A stretch of 64,000 nt of DNA from Sinohyriopsis cumingii (Eukaryota > Mollusca > Bivalvia > Unionida > Unionidae): positions 132,829,325 through 132,893,324 of the forward strand of contig CM068829.1 in assembly GCA_028554795.2 (NCBI GenBank), written 5' to 3'. Shown here piece by piece: positions 23,582-37,130 of this stretch. A program made the translations under genes and the position numbers. Below the pieces are notes generated by a model. The model was given only the letters and a program-made list of their open reading frames with translations, searched no databases and had not been told where the DNA came from. Position 1 is the stretch's first letter. Every line of letters begins with the position of its first letter.

Positions 23582-24680
23582 CCTGGAATCTCCACTATAT
23601 CATTAGACTCAAACCTTTTCACTAAATAAAATATTTAACAAATTATCTTTCTAGTTTTAGAATAGAGTGTGGTGCAGGTTTCAACCAGAGAGGTCAGCTT
23701 TGACTCCCTAGAAGGGGCTCTGAGATTTGGAATCTTCACTACAAGTTTAGACAATATAAAAACATTTGGAGTTTAAAAAAATTATTGAAAAGACTATTTA
23801 ATAATTTCAATTTTAATTTTCTTTTTTCTTTTTTCAACAGAATATAGTGGAGATCTCAACCAGAGAGGTCCAACTTTGGAAACTTGGGACTTCCACTATA
23901 ACTTCAGAAAAAAACTTAGAAAAAGAACCTGATTTGGAATTATATGCTTATTTTTTTGGGTATAGTAGATAGGAAGAAAACTTGTAGATTTGGACTAGAT
24001 AAGCCGTCCGATCATTCAGCATACAAAACATTATACGTATATACATACATACATATAAAAAAATTAAAAAATAAAAATTAAAAAAAAATTAATTAAAAAA
24101 AATTGAAAAAAATTGATTAAAAATTAAAAACACAAAGAATTTTTTAATTATCACAAATAACACAATACGGACAGAAAGACTGTGGCAAAGTCGCTTCAAA
24201 TAATCAAAATAACTTTAAAAGTGGAAGGAAATTAACCCAGGGTCGTAATAGCCTTTGGGTTAATAATACAACCCCAATCCGAAGTAAATGGTGGAAATCA
24301 GGCCCACTGTCAGCCCGGACAAAGGGAAGAAATTACACCTTTTAACTTCGTGGGATAAAAATCTTTTCATAACGCATTATTGTTTTCTAACAACTACACG
24401 TACAGATCTCAGGGAAGGACGGGGGAAACCCACACCAAATACACTTTTAGAAAAACAGGTGTAATTTCTGTGCTCTAACTAGCCATACATGCTGGGATGG
24501 GACTAAGGAATGTCAACAAAGCCCTGAATTTACAACCAATGTGTTACACATTGTAAGTGACTTCATTGGCTAACCGATATTTTACACTTCTGTCTCTATT
24601 GATGTGAGTGTGCTTGTCAAAATGTTTGAGGAAGATTAAAAATGTTTGTCAGTTTCGAAACGCGAACCAGTAATGTGGCC
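23582..24680. other. AT-rich interval between direct repeats, no gene
   Basis: Contains at least three diverged copies of a short block combining a GGAATCTCCACTAT-type stretch with CAACCAGAGAGGTC (near 23580, 23680-23740 and 23845-23900), then a very A/T-rich stretch at 24050-24135. No coding potential was recognised. Confidence 0.6.
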
Positions 24681-24800
24681 GTTTAATATTTTATGTGGCA
24701 AGAAGAAATGGTACAATACGCAACAAAGGGATTGTAAGTTTACACTCCAATCTGTCTGCACTGCAGTGGTAACAACGCTTTTGCCACACTACCTTAGAAA
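24681..24800 (+). repeat. direct repeat, right copy
   Basis: Begins GTTTAATATTTTATGTGGCA and ends CCACACTACCTTAGAA. It is the partner of 23446-23581, about 1.1 kb apart in the same orientation. Confidence 0.85.
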
Positions 24801-25959
24801 ACAAACAATGCATCACTCAATGAGATCGAGAGATTGAGAGAACAGCGGTGGTAAATCCAGTAGGATTACAGAACCAACACGACCAGTAAAGAAATAAATT
24901 TGTTTGATACCTCATGAAGATTATATTTTACAATCTAGTAGACCCAAAAGTGACTTGTAGAAAATGTAGAACGATGACATACACCTACAGTTACATTAAA
25001 GGTTTACGTCAATGGTTGCTATTTCTTTGTTATTAAATGTTCGTACAAACGATATGTGTGTAAGCGAAAGCTAACACACGCACGCACACGCATACAAGTG
25101 TTACTGCATTGGGTGACAGTAGAACGGGCAGTACTTTAGTCTGGATTGTTTTGAGAGATGGACAGATAGACTTAACATTACAGTGGAGAGAGAAAGAAAG
25201 AATGGTAAAGAAAAAACAAACGTAGGACATCATTTTTGGTTCCGTTATTCTTGCGGTATTATAGGACAAAGATTATTGAGACAACCATACATTCTATGTG
25301 AAATATGTTCCTTGTTTTCATTCATTCATCAATTTCATAAAAAGGTAATGTGATATTTATTGTCGACTGACTGCTTAACATTTGCTTAACCTATCTCAGA
25401 TTTAAGATGTGTCCTGTGTTTCGCAGCACACGCTACAAACAATGTTTCAAAGTTTTCACAAATCTAAGAGTGGAGAAAGAAAAAAAAAAAAACAGCACCA
25501 TAACGCTCCTTGTTCTATCCACAGTCTAAACTGAGAGAAAATAGGTCGAATATTGTTACATATTTTCTGAACGTGTGTTTTGGTTTTAGAATTCTGAGTT
25601 AAGCATATAGGCAGGGTTATAAAGTGCAATGTCACTCGCGTCATTCTTGAAAAAGCATTTGTTTGTTTCCTTTCTTGAAAAGGAAACATATTCTATATTT
25701 GGACGGGAATTAGGACAAAAAAAAACAATAATTAGGATAACAAATTACATTACAAAAACAATGATGGCCTGTGGCCAATTAATAACAATTACAAAATAAC
25801 TAACATAGGCCATCATAACCGATAGAATTATTTAAAATTAAAAAATTATGGACTAATTAAAGTCAGTAAAAAAATCACTTGATATCTCTCACAAATTAAA
25901 TATAAAATGGATTTACCCCCCCCCCATTAAAAACAAACAAACATATAAATGTAATATGC

Positions 25960-26165
25960 CGTTAAACACTAATACATTTGCATGTGTTTATATACCAAAT
26001 ACCAAACAGGGAGTAGGGGTCAGAAAGGGGCCTTGGTATAGCGCTTATTACGAGCGCTAACGCAAACGCAGGCTAAGACCTCGTTCCCACCCTGATCTTG
26101 GAGGTGGCTAATATATCGTTAAACACTTATTAGTTTGCATGTGTTTATATATAAATATCAAACAA
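25960..26165 (+). repeat. pair of 49-bp direct repeats
   Basis: CGTTAAACACTAATACATTT...GTGTTTATATACCAAATACC at 25960-26008 and its diverged partner at 26117-26165 are separated by about 108 bp. Confidence 0.75.
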
Positions 26166-27005
26166 TCCTTAGGGAATATTCTCCTTGCCTTTAAATATAC
26201 AAAAGGACAGGGTATGTGTATGGGGAAAGTAAGAGGCAATGACGTAATGGGTCTATATCACATGGCGCCACGGGAAGTGGAAAGGCCCTTAAAAAGCCTA
26301 AGAAAAACACCCCATATGGAACACTACTAGTACATGCAAAACACAAAAACAAACACAACACCTCTGCTTATTTCTAACTCTCGCTCTTCCTTAACTATAC
26401 AGTTCCCGTATTGTATAGTTGACTAATATAAATTTGAATTTTGGCCACAAAAAATAACAGAGGGGGCCAAAACTCGAGTCGGGTGAAATACGACAAATAA
26501 ATAAAGTATGGACCCTCACTTGAGCACAGCCCACCTCATTCCAAAATTACGCGATGAGCGACACGTATAAGCACGCACATAAAACACTAGGCTTTTTTAT
26601 TATTATTGAAAATAGTACACCGCTCAGTTGCCCTTTCAAAAATGATTAATAAAGTATAATAAAAAATAAAATAAAAACTAGTACTAAAGCAAACTGGGGA
26701 AATTTGACTGATATGCTGTCTCAACACGGAAACCAATATAGCATTCACACACATAGCAATACACATATAGCAAACACGAGACGAAGGAGACCTCTAACAG
26801 AGGTCACAAACACGAACTAGGGGAGCGAATTCGAGCTAGGTGAAATAAACTTGGCTCAGATGAACACCCCTATATATAACACTATGAAATAAAAATACCC
26901 CATCAAAAATTTAAAATAATTAAATTCTTTATTGAAAATTCTTTTTATAAAAATAAAACAAGCAACATACCTGGGGGATACACTTACACATAAAACACTT
27001 TTCAC

Positions 27006-27080
27006 TTTTTTTTTTTTGGGGGGGGTGCGTCTGTCTGGTGCCCCCCCCCCCCCCCAAAAAAAAAACGAAAAAAAAAAAAC
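27006..27080. repeat. T/G/C/A homopolymer blocks with inverted symmetry
   Basis: T12 then G8 at 27006-27025, a 15-bp spacer, C15 then A10 at 27041-27065, then more A runs. The T-G and C-A blocks are complementary and could fold into a hairpin. The C15 and G8 runs are also prone to sequencing and assembly error. Confidence 0.8.
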
Positions 27081-27604
27081 GGAGGATCTAATGTTAGAAT
27101 TTTTTTCCGTGACACTATACAGTGCCAAAATAAAGAGAAAGCTACGATACCTGAATTGTACAAGCTCGTCAACTCAAGATTTTTTTTCATCCAACGATTT
27201 ACTGATTTACAATTTGTAAGGATGTAAGTGTTTAAAAAAAAATTACATGACAAACGGAACAGTTCACAGAAATATTGCGACTACTAATCACATTTTGGAG
27301 AGGTATCTTCAAACAGCCACATATACCATTAGGATTTCAATCAAAACTACTATGACGGAGAGAGAGAGAGAGTGTTATTCCTACTGTAGAACATATCACG
27401 ACACTTACGTTTGTTTTTACAGTATATTTTCCTTAAGAAAGATAGTAATGTTGATACCATAAGTATACTTGGTTATTTTAAATGTGATCATATGAGGCAT
27501 GTGTCCAAATATTACGGCACCTTTCAAAACTATCAACTGTGCTTCTCTTGGCATGATGATCTTAGCGTTGAGGAAAGCTTTCCTGATGGAATCTTGAATT
27601 AGCT

Positions 27605-27895
27605 GGCATTCAGAAAATCCATCTACAATCCTGGTTTTTCAAGATCTTCAAGATGTTCATTAATATTTCTGATACAAGTCTGGAAAAGGCTTCTAAACAG
27701 CTAAGCATCAAGTCTTATCTTATCTGCTGTCCAAAGAATTTTTTGATAAAGAGTTTGATCTATCTCGTCTTTAACTGTCTCTTCACAACGTTTTTCATAT
27801 GTTTCTTTAAGAGCCAATGAAACCATTAAGGTAATCATTGCATTCAAGACTGGCTGAACACTTCTTTGTTTAATTTCGAACTATCTAAACATTTC
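27605..27895 (-). pseudogene. coding-like relic, unrecognised
   Basis: On the minus strand a frame with amino-acid-like composition reads VLNAMITLMVSLALKETYEK and then continues CEETVKDEIDQTLYQKILWT and FQTCIRNINEHLEDLEKPGL, interrupted by stops. It resembles a decayed helical protein rather than random AT-rich DNA, but no family was recognised. Confidence 0.25.
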
Positions 27896-27907
27896 CATGT
27901 GGACAGA

Positions 27908-28490
27908 CCACTCCGGTGGCCTAGTGGTTAGTTGTTGCTGTTGTAGGGTTTAACGCCATTTTTCAGCACACGATAGGCTATACATGGCGGCCAGTATTAA
28001 TGGTGGAGGAAGAACCCGGGAATGCCCCGGAAAGAACCACCTACCCACGAGAAGCTACTGGCAAGCTTTCTCACATACCCACATTGGCTGAATCCGAGAC
28101 GCGAACCCACGCAGACAGAGGTGAAATGGCAGTGATCGGTAACGGAGAGCGCTTTAGACCACTCGGCCACTCGGGGCCCCTGCCTTGTGGTTAGAGAGTC
28201 CGCTTTGGAAGCGGGAGGTCGTGGGTTCGATCCCCGGCCGAGTCTTGCCAAAGACTTACGAAAAGGGTACTAAAAGCTGCCTCGCTAGGCACTCAGTATT
28301 AAGAGGTTAGTGTCAGGACTTGTCGGCCTGGTGTCAGGATAATGTGACTGGGTGGGTCATCATGCTACATGTCTGCGGCATGATGCCCCAGTACTAGGCA
28401 TCATTATAAACTGCCACACTGCAGACATCGTTGCGATATGACTGAACAATTGTTAAAACTACGGTAAAAATCCTAATCACACACACACAC
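27908..28490 (+). mobile_element. SINE-B, tRNA-headed, interrupted by SINE-A
   Basis: The tRNA-like head starts near 27908. Its A-box region (GGTGGCCTAGTGGTTAG) is split by an inserted SINE-A, resumes at 28183 with CCTTGTGGTTAGAGAGTCC, and is followed by a B box (GGTCGTGGGTTCGATCCC, about 28216-28233). The body (TGGGTCATCATGCTACATGT, TGCGGCATGATGCC, TTATAAACTGCCACA) ends in a short (AC)n tail near 28480-28490. Head plus body is the structure of Pol III-transcribed SINEs common in molluscs. Confidence 0.82.
27932..28182 (-). mobile_element. SINE-A, near full-length, nested in SINE-B
   Basis: Read on the minus strand it starts GGGGCCCCGAGTGGCCGAGT with an A box (TGGCCGAGTGGTCTAAAGCG) and a B box (GGGTTCGCGTCTC), and ends CGTTAAACCCTACAACAGCA. 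It is flanked by a 12-bp target-site duplication, CCTAGTGGTTAG (27920-27931) and CCTTGTGGTTAG (28183-28194), inside the A box of SINE-B. Length is about 251 bp. It shows the full structure of the family represented by the truncated copies at 5.9 and 28.9 kb. Confidence 0.88.
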
Positions 28491-28492
28491 CC

Positions 28493-28690
28493 ATGTGCTC
28501 TTTTTTTTTCTCTATCAGGAAACTTCTTGATCCACTAGTATCCGATAATTTGTATGATCATTTGGTGAAATTCATGATCGATGTTATTGCTACCCCACGC
28601 TCCACCGCTGGCCTAGTAAAGTTATTTGGTTGTTTAAACAGATTGCTTCTCGGAAACAGTACTATATGCCGTTCCAACTACAAAACATAG
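28493..28690 (+). CDS. possible isolated exon, unrecognised
   Basis: A strong acceptor-like tract (TTTTTTTTTCTCTATCAG, about 28501-28518) leads into RKLLDPLVSDNLYDHLVKFM followed by IDVIATPRSTAGLVKLFGCL, ending at TAG 28688-28690. Composition is protein-like and helical. It directly follows the SINE-B tail. No family was recognised and no neighbouring exon was found, so it may be a fragment of a decayed mobile element. Confidence 0.25.
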   Translation: MCSFFFSIRKLLDPLVSDNLYDHLVKFMIDVIATPRSTAGLVKLFGCLNRLLLGNSTICRSNYKT

Positions 28691-28936
28691 AGTGTTCATT
28701 CCTAGAAAGGTTCAGGAAAGAGCTAAACGGAAACAAAATATCGTGGAGCTAAACATGATGCCAAGCCAAGTAATGAAACTTATTTAACTTCCTTTCACTA
28801 TGCATAAAAACACAGCACATACAGGAATTGTTGAACTGAGATAATTAGTACAGCTGAAACAAACCTTAAACAACACGTTGATAGTGTGACATATGCAAAA
28901 TGTTACGACATTCTTTTCCTTAGTGCTGATATTGTT

Positions 28937-29130
28937 TTAGGTTTAACGCCATTTCTCAGCGCATGATAGGCTATACATGGCGACCAGTATAACTAGTGGA
29001 AGAAGAACCCAGGAAAACCCACTAAGAACCACCGACCACGGGAAGATAGAGGCAAGCTTTCTCACATACCCACATTGGCCGAGCTTGAGATTCGAACCCA
29101 TGCGGATAGAGGTGCATTCTATTCGTAACA
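28937..29130 (-). mobile_element. SINE-A, truncated and diverged copy
   Basis: Minus-strand copy of the same family as 27932-28182. It keeps the 3' end (GGTTTAACGCC on the plus strand at 28939-28949) and body through the B box (CGAACCCATGCGGATAGAGG region near 29093-29112) but lacks the A-box end. It is more diverged than the nested copy. Confidence 0.82.
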
Positions 29131-30919
<1,789 letters not shown>

Positions 30920-30959
30920 GTATATGTTGTTACTTTCAAACTACGTCGACCTTACATAT

Positions 30960-32190
30960 GGGCCTGGACAGGGGCTAAGTGTGCATGAATATACAAGGCC
31001 ACGCTTATAGATTCTAAACGTACAAATAAAATAATTACTCCTTGCAGGTCTCAAGACCTATAATCATACAAACAACTTCAAAACAAAATGTAACCAAAAT
31101 ATTTTAATACAGTTTACCTTGTCTCTGTGTCGAAGAGAAAGCGACAGAGACAGACAAAGAGACAGAGAGAGTGAGTTGGAATAAATGGATATGAAAGGGC
31201 AAAGCACCTTAGTTCTACAGTCTATATATGATAACTATCCCTTCAAGGTTTGAATAATGACCATAAGGAAAAACCAAACCTAGGTTTTCAGATGTTCAGG
31301 ACTGTGTGTGGTGGGCAGAAAAATATTATGAGTGTACGGATATGAATGTACAGGGCGTTCTCATTTTACAGTCTAAGTATGACAGTTATTCATTACAGGG
31401 TTTGAGACTTAATGCTATGTTGAAAAAGACTGTGTACGTAAAGGTGACCAAGATTTCCAGATGACTTTGGCCTTGCCTTACGGTCATAGAAATGTAGATT
31501 TACATGGAAAGGAAAGGGCAGAGCTGTCTGATTCGACCTTTAAGTTATTCAAATTATCCCTCTTAGTGTTTAGCACTTATGACAATACAAGCAACTTTTA
31601 CTGAACACTTAACCAATATATTTAAATTTGCTTGGCATTGTCCGGTGTTCAAAACAAGATAAAAGGTGTATTGGTATGAAAGGTCAGATATTTTTTCAGT
31701 TCTGACGTCTAAGTATTATAACTATCCATTCAAGGGTTTGAAACTTATGCCCGAACAGACAAACTTTAACCGGAAACTAAATTTAAATTTCAAACGACCT
31801 TGCTATCTTCTGGGTGTCACGGAAACGGTACAAGAATACTATTCTAGGTTATCGGTGTACGGATTTTAAAGCAAATGATCTTAACCTTGCCTTAAAATCA
31901 CGTCAAAGGCAAAGGTGCATGGATATGAAAAGGCAGAACTTGTTGATGATAGGATTTAAGTATGAAAGTTATCCTTTGCAGGATTTGAGCATTATGACCG
32001 TACAGAAAATCTTTAAATGAAAACATTAGCAGACATTTTCAAACAATGTTGATTTTTTCTTAGGGTCAGAAGGGGGGGGGGGGTAGCTATACATGGGGCA
32101 TAACTTCCTAGTTCTATAATTCAGGCGTGAAAGGAATTCGCCGAAGGGATTAGGATTTACAATCATAAGACAAACTTTTACCAAAATGTT
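30960..32190 (+). repeat. very degenerate tandem array, period about 155-190 bp (one gap of about 245)
   Basis: A shared core such as ACAGTCTAAGTATGACAGTT, then TTCAAGGGTTTGA and CTTATGACCATACA-like text, recurs near 31020, 31213, 31367, 31538, 31700, 31950 and 32110. Individual copies have diverged to perhaps 65-75 percent. I see no sign that the frames over it are coding. Confidence 0.6.
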
Positions 32191-32520
32191 ATCGAATATT
32201 GATGAAGCCACCGCTGCCGCATTCAGAATAAGTGAACTTTATGACTCGCCAAAGCTAAAGCAGGCTCGGCAATAACCTCGTCGGCTGCCACTCTAGTGAA
32301 CTGTTTGACAGAGTCTGTGAGTAATGAATGAATATCTTCAGCTTTTAGAACTATTTCTTGTTTATCCAGTGAATCTAGCAGGTACTTTTTCATACAACCG
32401 ATTGCTATTCCAAAATCCTTCTGACTAGCATCGTCATTCCCTTGTCATCACTTATTACTAGTGCTCTATTTAAGTTTAGAAAATAAAATGAAGGAAACAA
32501 TGCAACTACTTACATACTAT

Positions 32521-33899
<1,379 letters not shown>

Positions 33900-33900
33900 C

Positions 33901-34590
33901 TCACACCCCCTGCTGCTGCTGATTACATTGTTTATCTAACCCGATTCGATACCGTGTTCTAGGATCATGTAAGTTTATTGTTATAAATCCATGCGGGGTT
34001 ATTTTAGCACGACAAAAGAAACTTTTAAATTTATTCATGTCCATGTCACCGCTACACCAGGTCTGATAAATATTTCTAAGTGTATGTGTACCGACTCCGT
34101 TAAATACAACCAAAATATTGCAGTTATCCCTGATTACTTTTGGTATTTGTGTATACCGCTGGGTTACATAAATCATATCAGTGTTTTTATGCCTGCCTCT
34201 GGAAAATATCCTGGCAGGGTTTGATTGTTTATCCAGCATTACATCATCGTACACAACTAAATTGTTAATAGATCGGTCAAGATCATCAACATTTGGTGCA
34301 TCATTAACATCAGTTATAAATTCAACAATCATCCCCGTTTTCATTCAAAGATTTTGTGCTTTCATTAAAATCTTTTATTACATCATAGCATCGTTGATCG
34401 TCCACAGATGGAGCTACCAAATATAGTTTATCCCATTTCATCCACTTCATTATTAAATTCAACAGTAATTGTGTTTTATCACTTCCAGATGGACCAATAA
34501 TAATCATGCGAACAGAATTTGGTAACACAGCAACATGCTTAACTGGTTCTCGTCGTTTTGTAGCAGGAAAGTCAGTAATTTCCATTAGAA
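33901..34590 (-). pseudogene. FtsK/HerA-type packaging ATPase (Polinton ATP), element A
   Basis: A32-like genome-packaging ATPase of Polintons. Visible landmarks on the minus strand are the P-loop region (VRMIIIGPSGSDKTQLLLNL, about 34460-34520) and the Walker B strand (INNLVVYDDVMLD, about 34220-34270), followed by a SRGRHKNTDMIYVTQRYTQI segment typical of the sensor region. In related viruses this enzyme pumps DNA into the capsid. It is broken. Confidence 0.8.
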
Positions 34591-34649
34591 TGATGTAAAA
34601 TAAATATAGATTTATATTGTGTAAAATGCAAGGTACGCACACCGACAAG

Positions 34650-35010
34650 TGATCTAACAACCATTACAACAAAAAATAATAAATCTGCACTTACTGGCAA
34701 GTGTGAACGATGCGACACAAAAAAAATTAAATTTGTCTCCACTAAGTCATTGCAGTCTGGTGAAAAACCAGCGCCAAAGTCAAAGTCAGCGCCAAAGTCA
34801 AAGTCAAAACCAACGCCAAGTAAAAAAAAAAGCAACACGGAGGTGATATCGCAGCAAAATTAACCCAAACTACCCTGAACTCCATGGGAAAATATCCAGG
34901 AGAAAAACATCTTCCAGGATACAATTACTGTGGTCCAGGAACTCGACTTGATATAAGACTTGACAACCAAAACCAACCAAAATCAGGTGAGGAACCAATG
35001 TCACACGTGT
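34650..35010 (+). pseudogene. PLA2-domain protein (parvovirus VP1-like), element A
   Basis: A CERCDTKKIKFVSTKSLQSG zinc-ribbon-like start (about 34697-34760) is followed by a Lys/Ser/Pro-rich linker and then KYPGEKHLPGYNYCGPGTRL (about 34887-34946), the calcium-loop part of a viral phospholipase A2 as in parvovirus VP1 and Polinton/adintovirus PLA2 proteins. In parvoviruses the enzyme breaches endosomal membranes during entry. It runs on the plus strand, opposite to the ATPase and next to the integrase. It is broken. Confidence 0.7.
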
Positions 35011-35865
35011 CACTGCTGAAAAATGGTTATCCAAACAAGCAATATGGCAAATTTATCTACCACCACCTAAACAAATTCACTTTGCATATTTCGATGTTAG
35101 TGTTCCTAATGAGGTTCATCAGGCTTATATATTGTTTTTATCACATGATACTATACGTCGAAAAATTTACAAATATGCGCTAACGATAGTTGATGTTGCA
35201 AGTAGTTACAACCGTTATTGACAAAAACATCATCAGAAGTTGCCTCTGCGTTTAAACGAATTTATCAACGGGGGCCTTTGCAATGGCCAAATCTGCTACA
35301 GGTTGATCCTGGTAGGGAATTTCAAGGCGCAGTATCATAGCTGATGAAGCAACATAATGTTAAAATACGACGAGGTCATACCGCGATTCATCTTGATCAG
35401 GCAATCGTTGAGCGATTTAATCGAACACTTGCTGAGCGGTTATTTGGATATCAATACGCGAGAGAGCTTATTCAAGACAAAAGATCTCGTGAATGGGTTG
35501 CAAGATTGCCGAGTGTAATAGCTGCGCTAAATAATGAGATTACTAGAATGATTAATATGAAACCCGTTAATGCAATCAAAAATGCGCGCATAACAATACC
35601 ACGAAGTGATTTTTCAAAACAACAAATACAAAGTAACGTCACTGTGAGATATTTGTATGAACCAGGTGAGTTTGAAGGTGGTAAAAAAAGAGCAACTGAT
35701 CCTATCTGGGGTATTACAATCCATAAAATTTCCAGTGTTGTTACATCTACTGGTAGACCCGCAATATACAAATTATATTCAACCGCTCCTCAACGTGGGT
35801 TTACACGTGAACAATTACAAGTAGTTCCCGAAGATACTCAACTACCACCACGATCACTTAACTAA
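35011..35865 (+). pseudogene. Polinton integrase (rve family), element A
   Basis: DDE-type integrase of retroviral kind. Core text: YKYALTIVDVASSY (about 35175-35215), LLQVDPGREFQGA region (35295-35330), then VERFNRTLAERLFGYQYARE with the conserved Glu-Arg-Phe-Asn motif (about 35407-35466). A C-terminal domain GFTREQLQVVPEDTQLPPR ends at TAA 35863-35865. No chromodomain is seen, unlike element C. The family inserts the element DNA into the host genome. It is broken near its start; the C-terminal 173 codons are open. Confidence 0.85.
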
Positions 35866-36095
35866 AACACCAGCGCCTCTGCGTCTGTTACACTCAAGAC
35901 AGGTTAGCATTGTGTTTTCTTGTGTATGACCGCGACTACTATCTTTTCTGTCTATGGTAAATTGTCGTGGGTTACTTTTAGAAAACCACAACATTACACA
36001 GTTACAGCTCATACAGTGATTGTTTTGCTGCTGTTTTAATGTTGCGATAAATTCAGCATCAATATCAAAATCGCGATTAATTTTTTTATCACGAT
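35854..36095 (-). pseudogene. HNH nuclease domain at the end of the polymerase-helicase locus, element A
   Basis: The minus-strand frame ends with a zinc-type HNH domain: HCMSCNCVMLWF, then QFTIDRKDSSRGHTQENTML and TCLECNRRRGAG. Two CxxC pairs and the IDR/H region are visible. It is in one continuous frame with helicase motif VI just upstream, so helicase and nuclease are joined in the same ORF. Its role is unknown; possibilities are replication-intermediate processing or a captured homing-type nuclease. Confidence 0.75.
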
Positions 36096-37130
36096 GTTTA
36101 GCACTGGCAAGTTTTTCTTTTATGGTATTGCTGGTAATTTTACTGTTGGTGGCGTCATCAAAACTTGCAACAATTCTTCGAAGTTGATTTATTCTTCTGA
36201 CTCTGGACACAGCAAGATAGACTAAATTTGACCACTCAATGTGATCGTCAACGATCCACACAATTGTGTTAGAAATTGTTAATCCTTGGGATGAATGAAT
36301 CGTCATTGCGTATCCTAGCCTCCATGGAGATTTGTCAGCGCGTATTGCATCTTCGACAACGCTAATGTCAACTAAGACAACATCATTCAGTACAAGATTT
36401 TGTTTTTCTACTCTTGCAGATGCTGGTTGTGGAATATCGACTTCAATATTTTGTCGTCGTGTATCAGTTGGTCTATAACATAACGGCACTGGTAACGTTG
36501 GGAACTTTTCCTTATGTAACTGAAATAACTTCTGCTGAAGCGTATCTCTGGCTATCTTTCTATTTACAATTATTAAATCATTTGGTCACCATGTTTCCCA
36601 AAAGTCATTCATGGAGGTTTCGGAAATTCTCTTTCGTGCTATTCTGCATTGAATTCTATTTGATTGTAATCTAATTATTTCTTAAACTCACTTAATTCTG
36701 GATCAAGCGCTCTATAATCAGCATTAATTTCTTCGTAATAATCAACGGTTCTCTTTAGCCATTCATGCGGAGATAATCCAGTAAATGGTGGTGGTTGGCC
36801 ATGATCACCACACATTATCACAGCTGTATTTTTTGTTAATAACCAATCAAGAAACATCTTCAACGTTTTTAATGGCACTGTACATATCTCATCCCAAATT
36901 ATAATCCTTGGAATATATTTTTCCCATACGATCAGAAGTCCATTCATCTCCGTTGTATCTAAAAAAGCCATGATATGTGCAAGAATTAACTTCTCGTTGT
37001 TTCATCTCCCTGGCAAGTCTATGTGTTGGTGTTAGTACAATCATATCACCGGATTTAAATAATTCGATCGCACGAGTTGTTTTACCAAATCCTCCTGGTC
37101 CGCTTAAATAAACTGTCTTGTATCTTGAAA
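36096..37130 (-). pseudogene. SF1 (Pif1/RecD-like) helicase region, element A
   Basis: Landmarks on the minus strand: Walker A YLSGPGGFGKTTRAIELF (about 37075-37128), motif Ia VLTPTHRLAREM (about 37005-37040), motif II IPRIIIWDEICT (about 36885-36920), motif III AVIMCGDHGQPPPF (about 36785-36830), and motifs V/VI YAMTIHSSQGLTI and NLVYLAVSRVRRI (about 36190-36310). This is a complete set of superfamily 1 helicase signatures. The Walker A segment shares a single uninterrupted ORF (36889-37467) with the last polymerase motif, showing that polymerase and helicase were one protein. Broken locus. Confidence 0.8.

Larger units (their letters stand above)
24801..27599. other. AT-rich non-coding stretch
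   Basis: No gene supported. It contains the direct repeat pair at 25960/26117, the homopolymer block at 27.0 kb and scattered short AT-rich frames. A GAGCGCTAACGC-type inverted stretch occurs near 26040-26070. Confidence 0.5.

Noticed and set aside
28190-28260. tRNA gene candidate (A and B box)
   Set aside because: The A box is interrupted by another SINE and the tail is a SINE body, so it is the head of SINE-B and not a tRNA gene.
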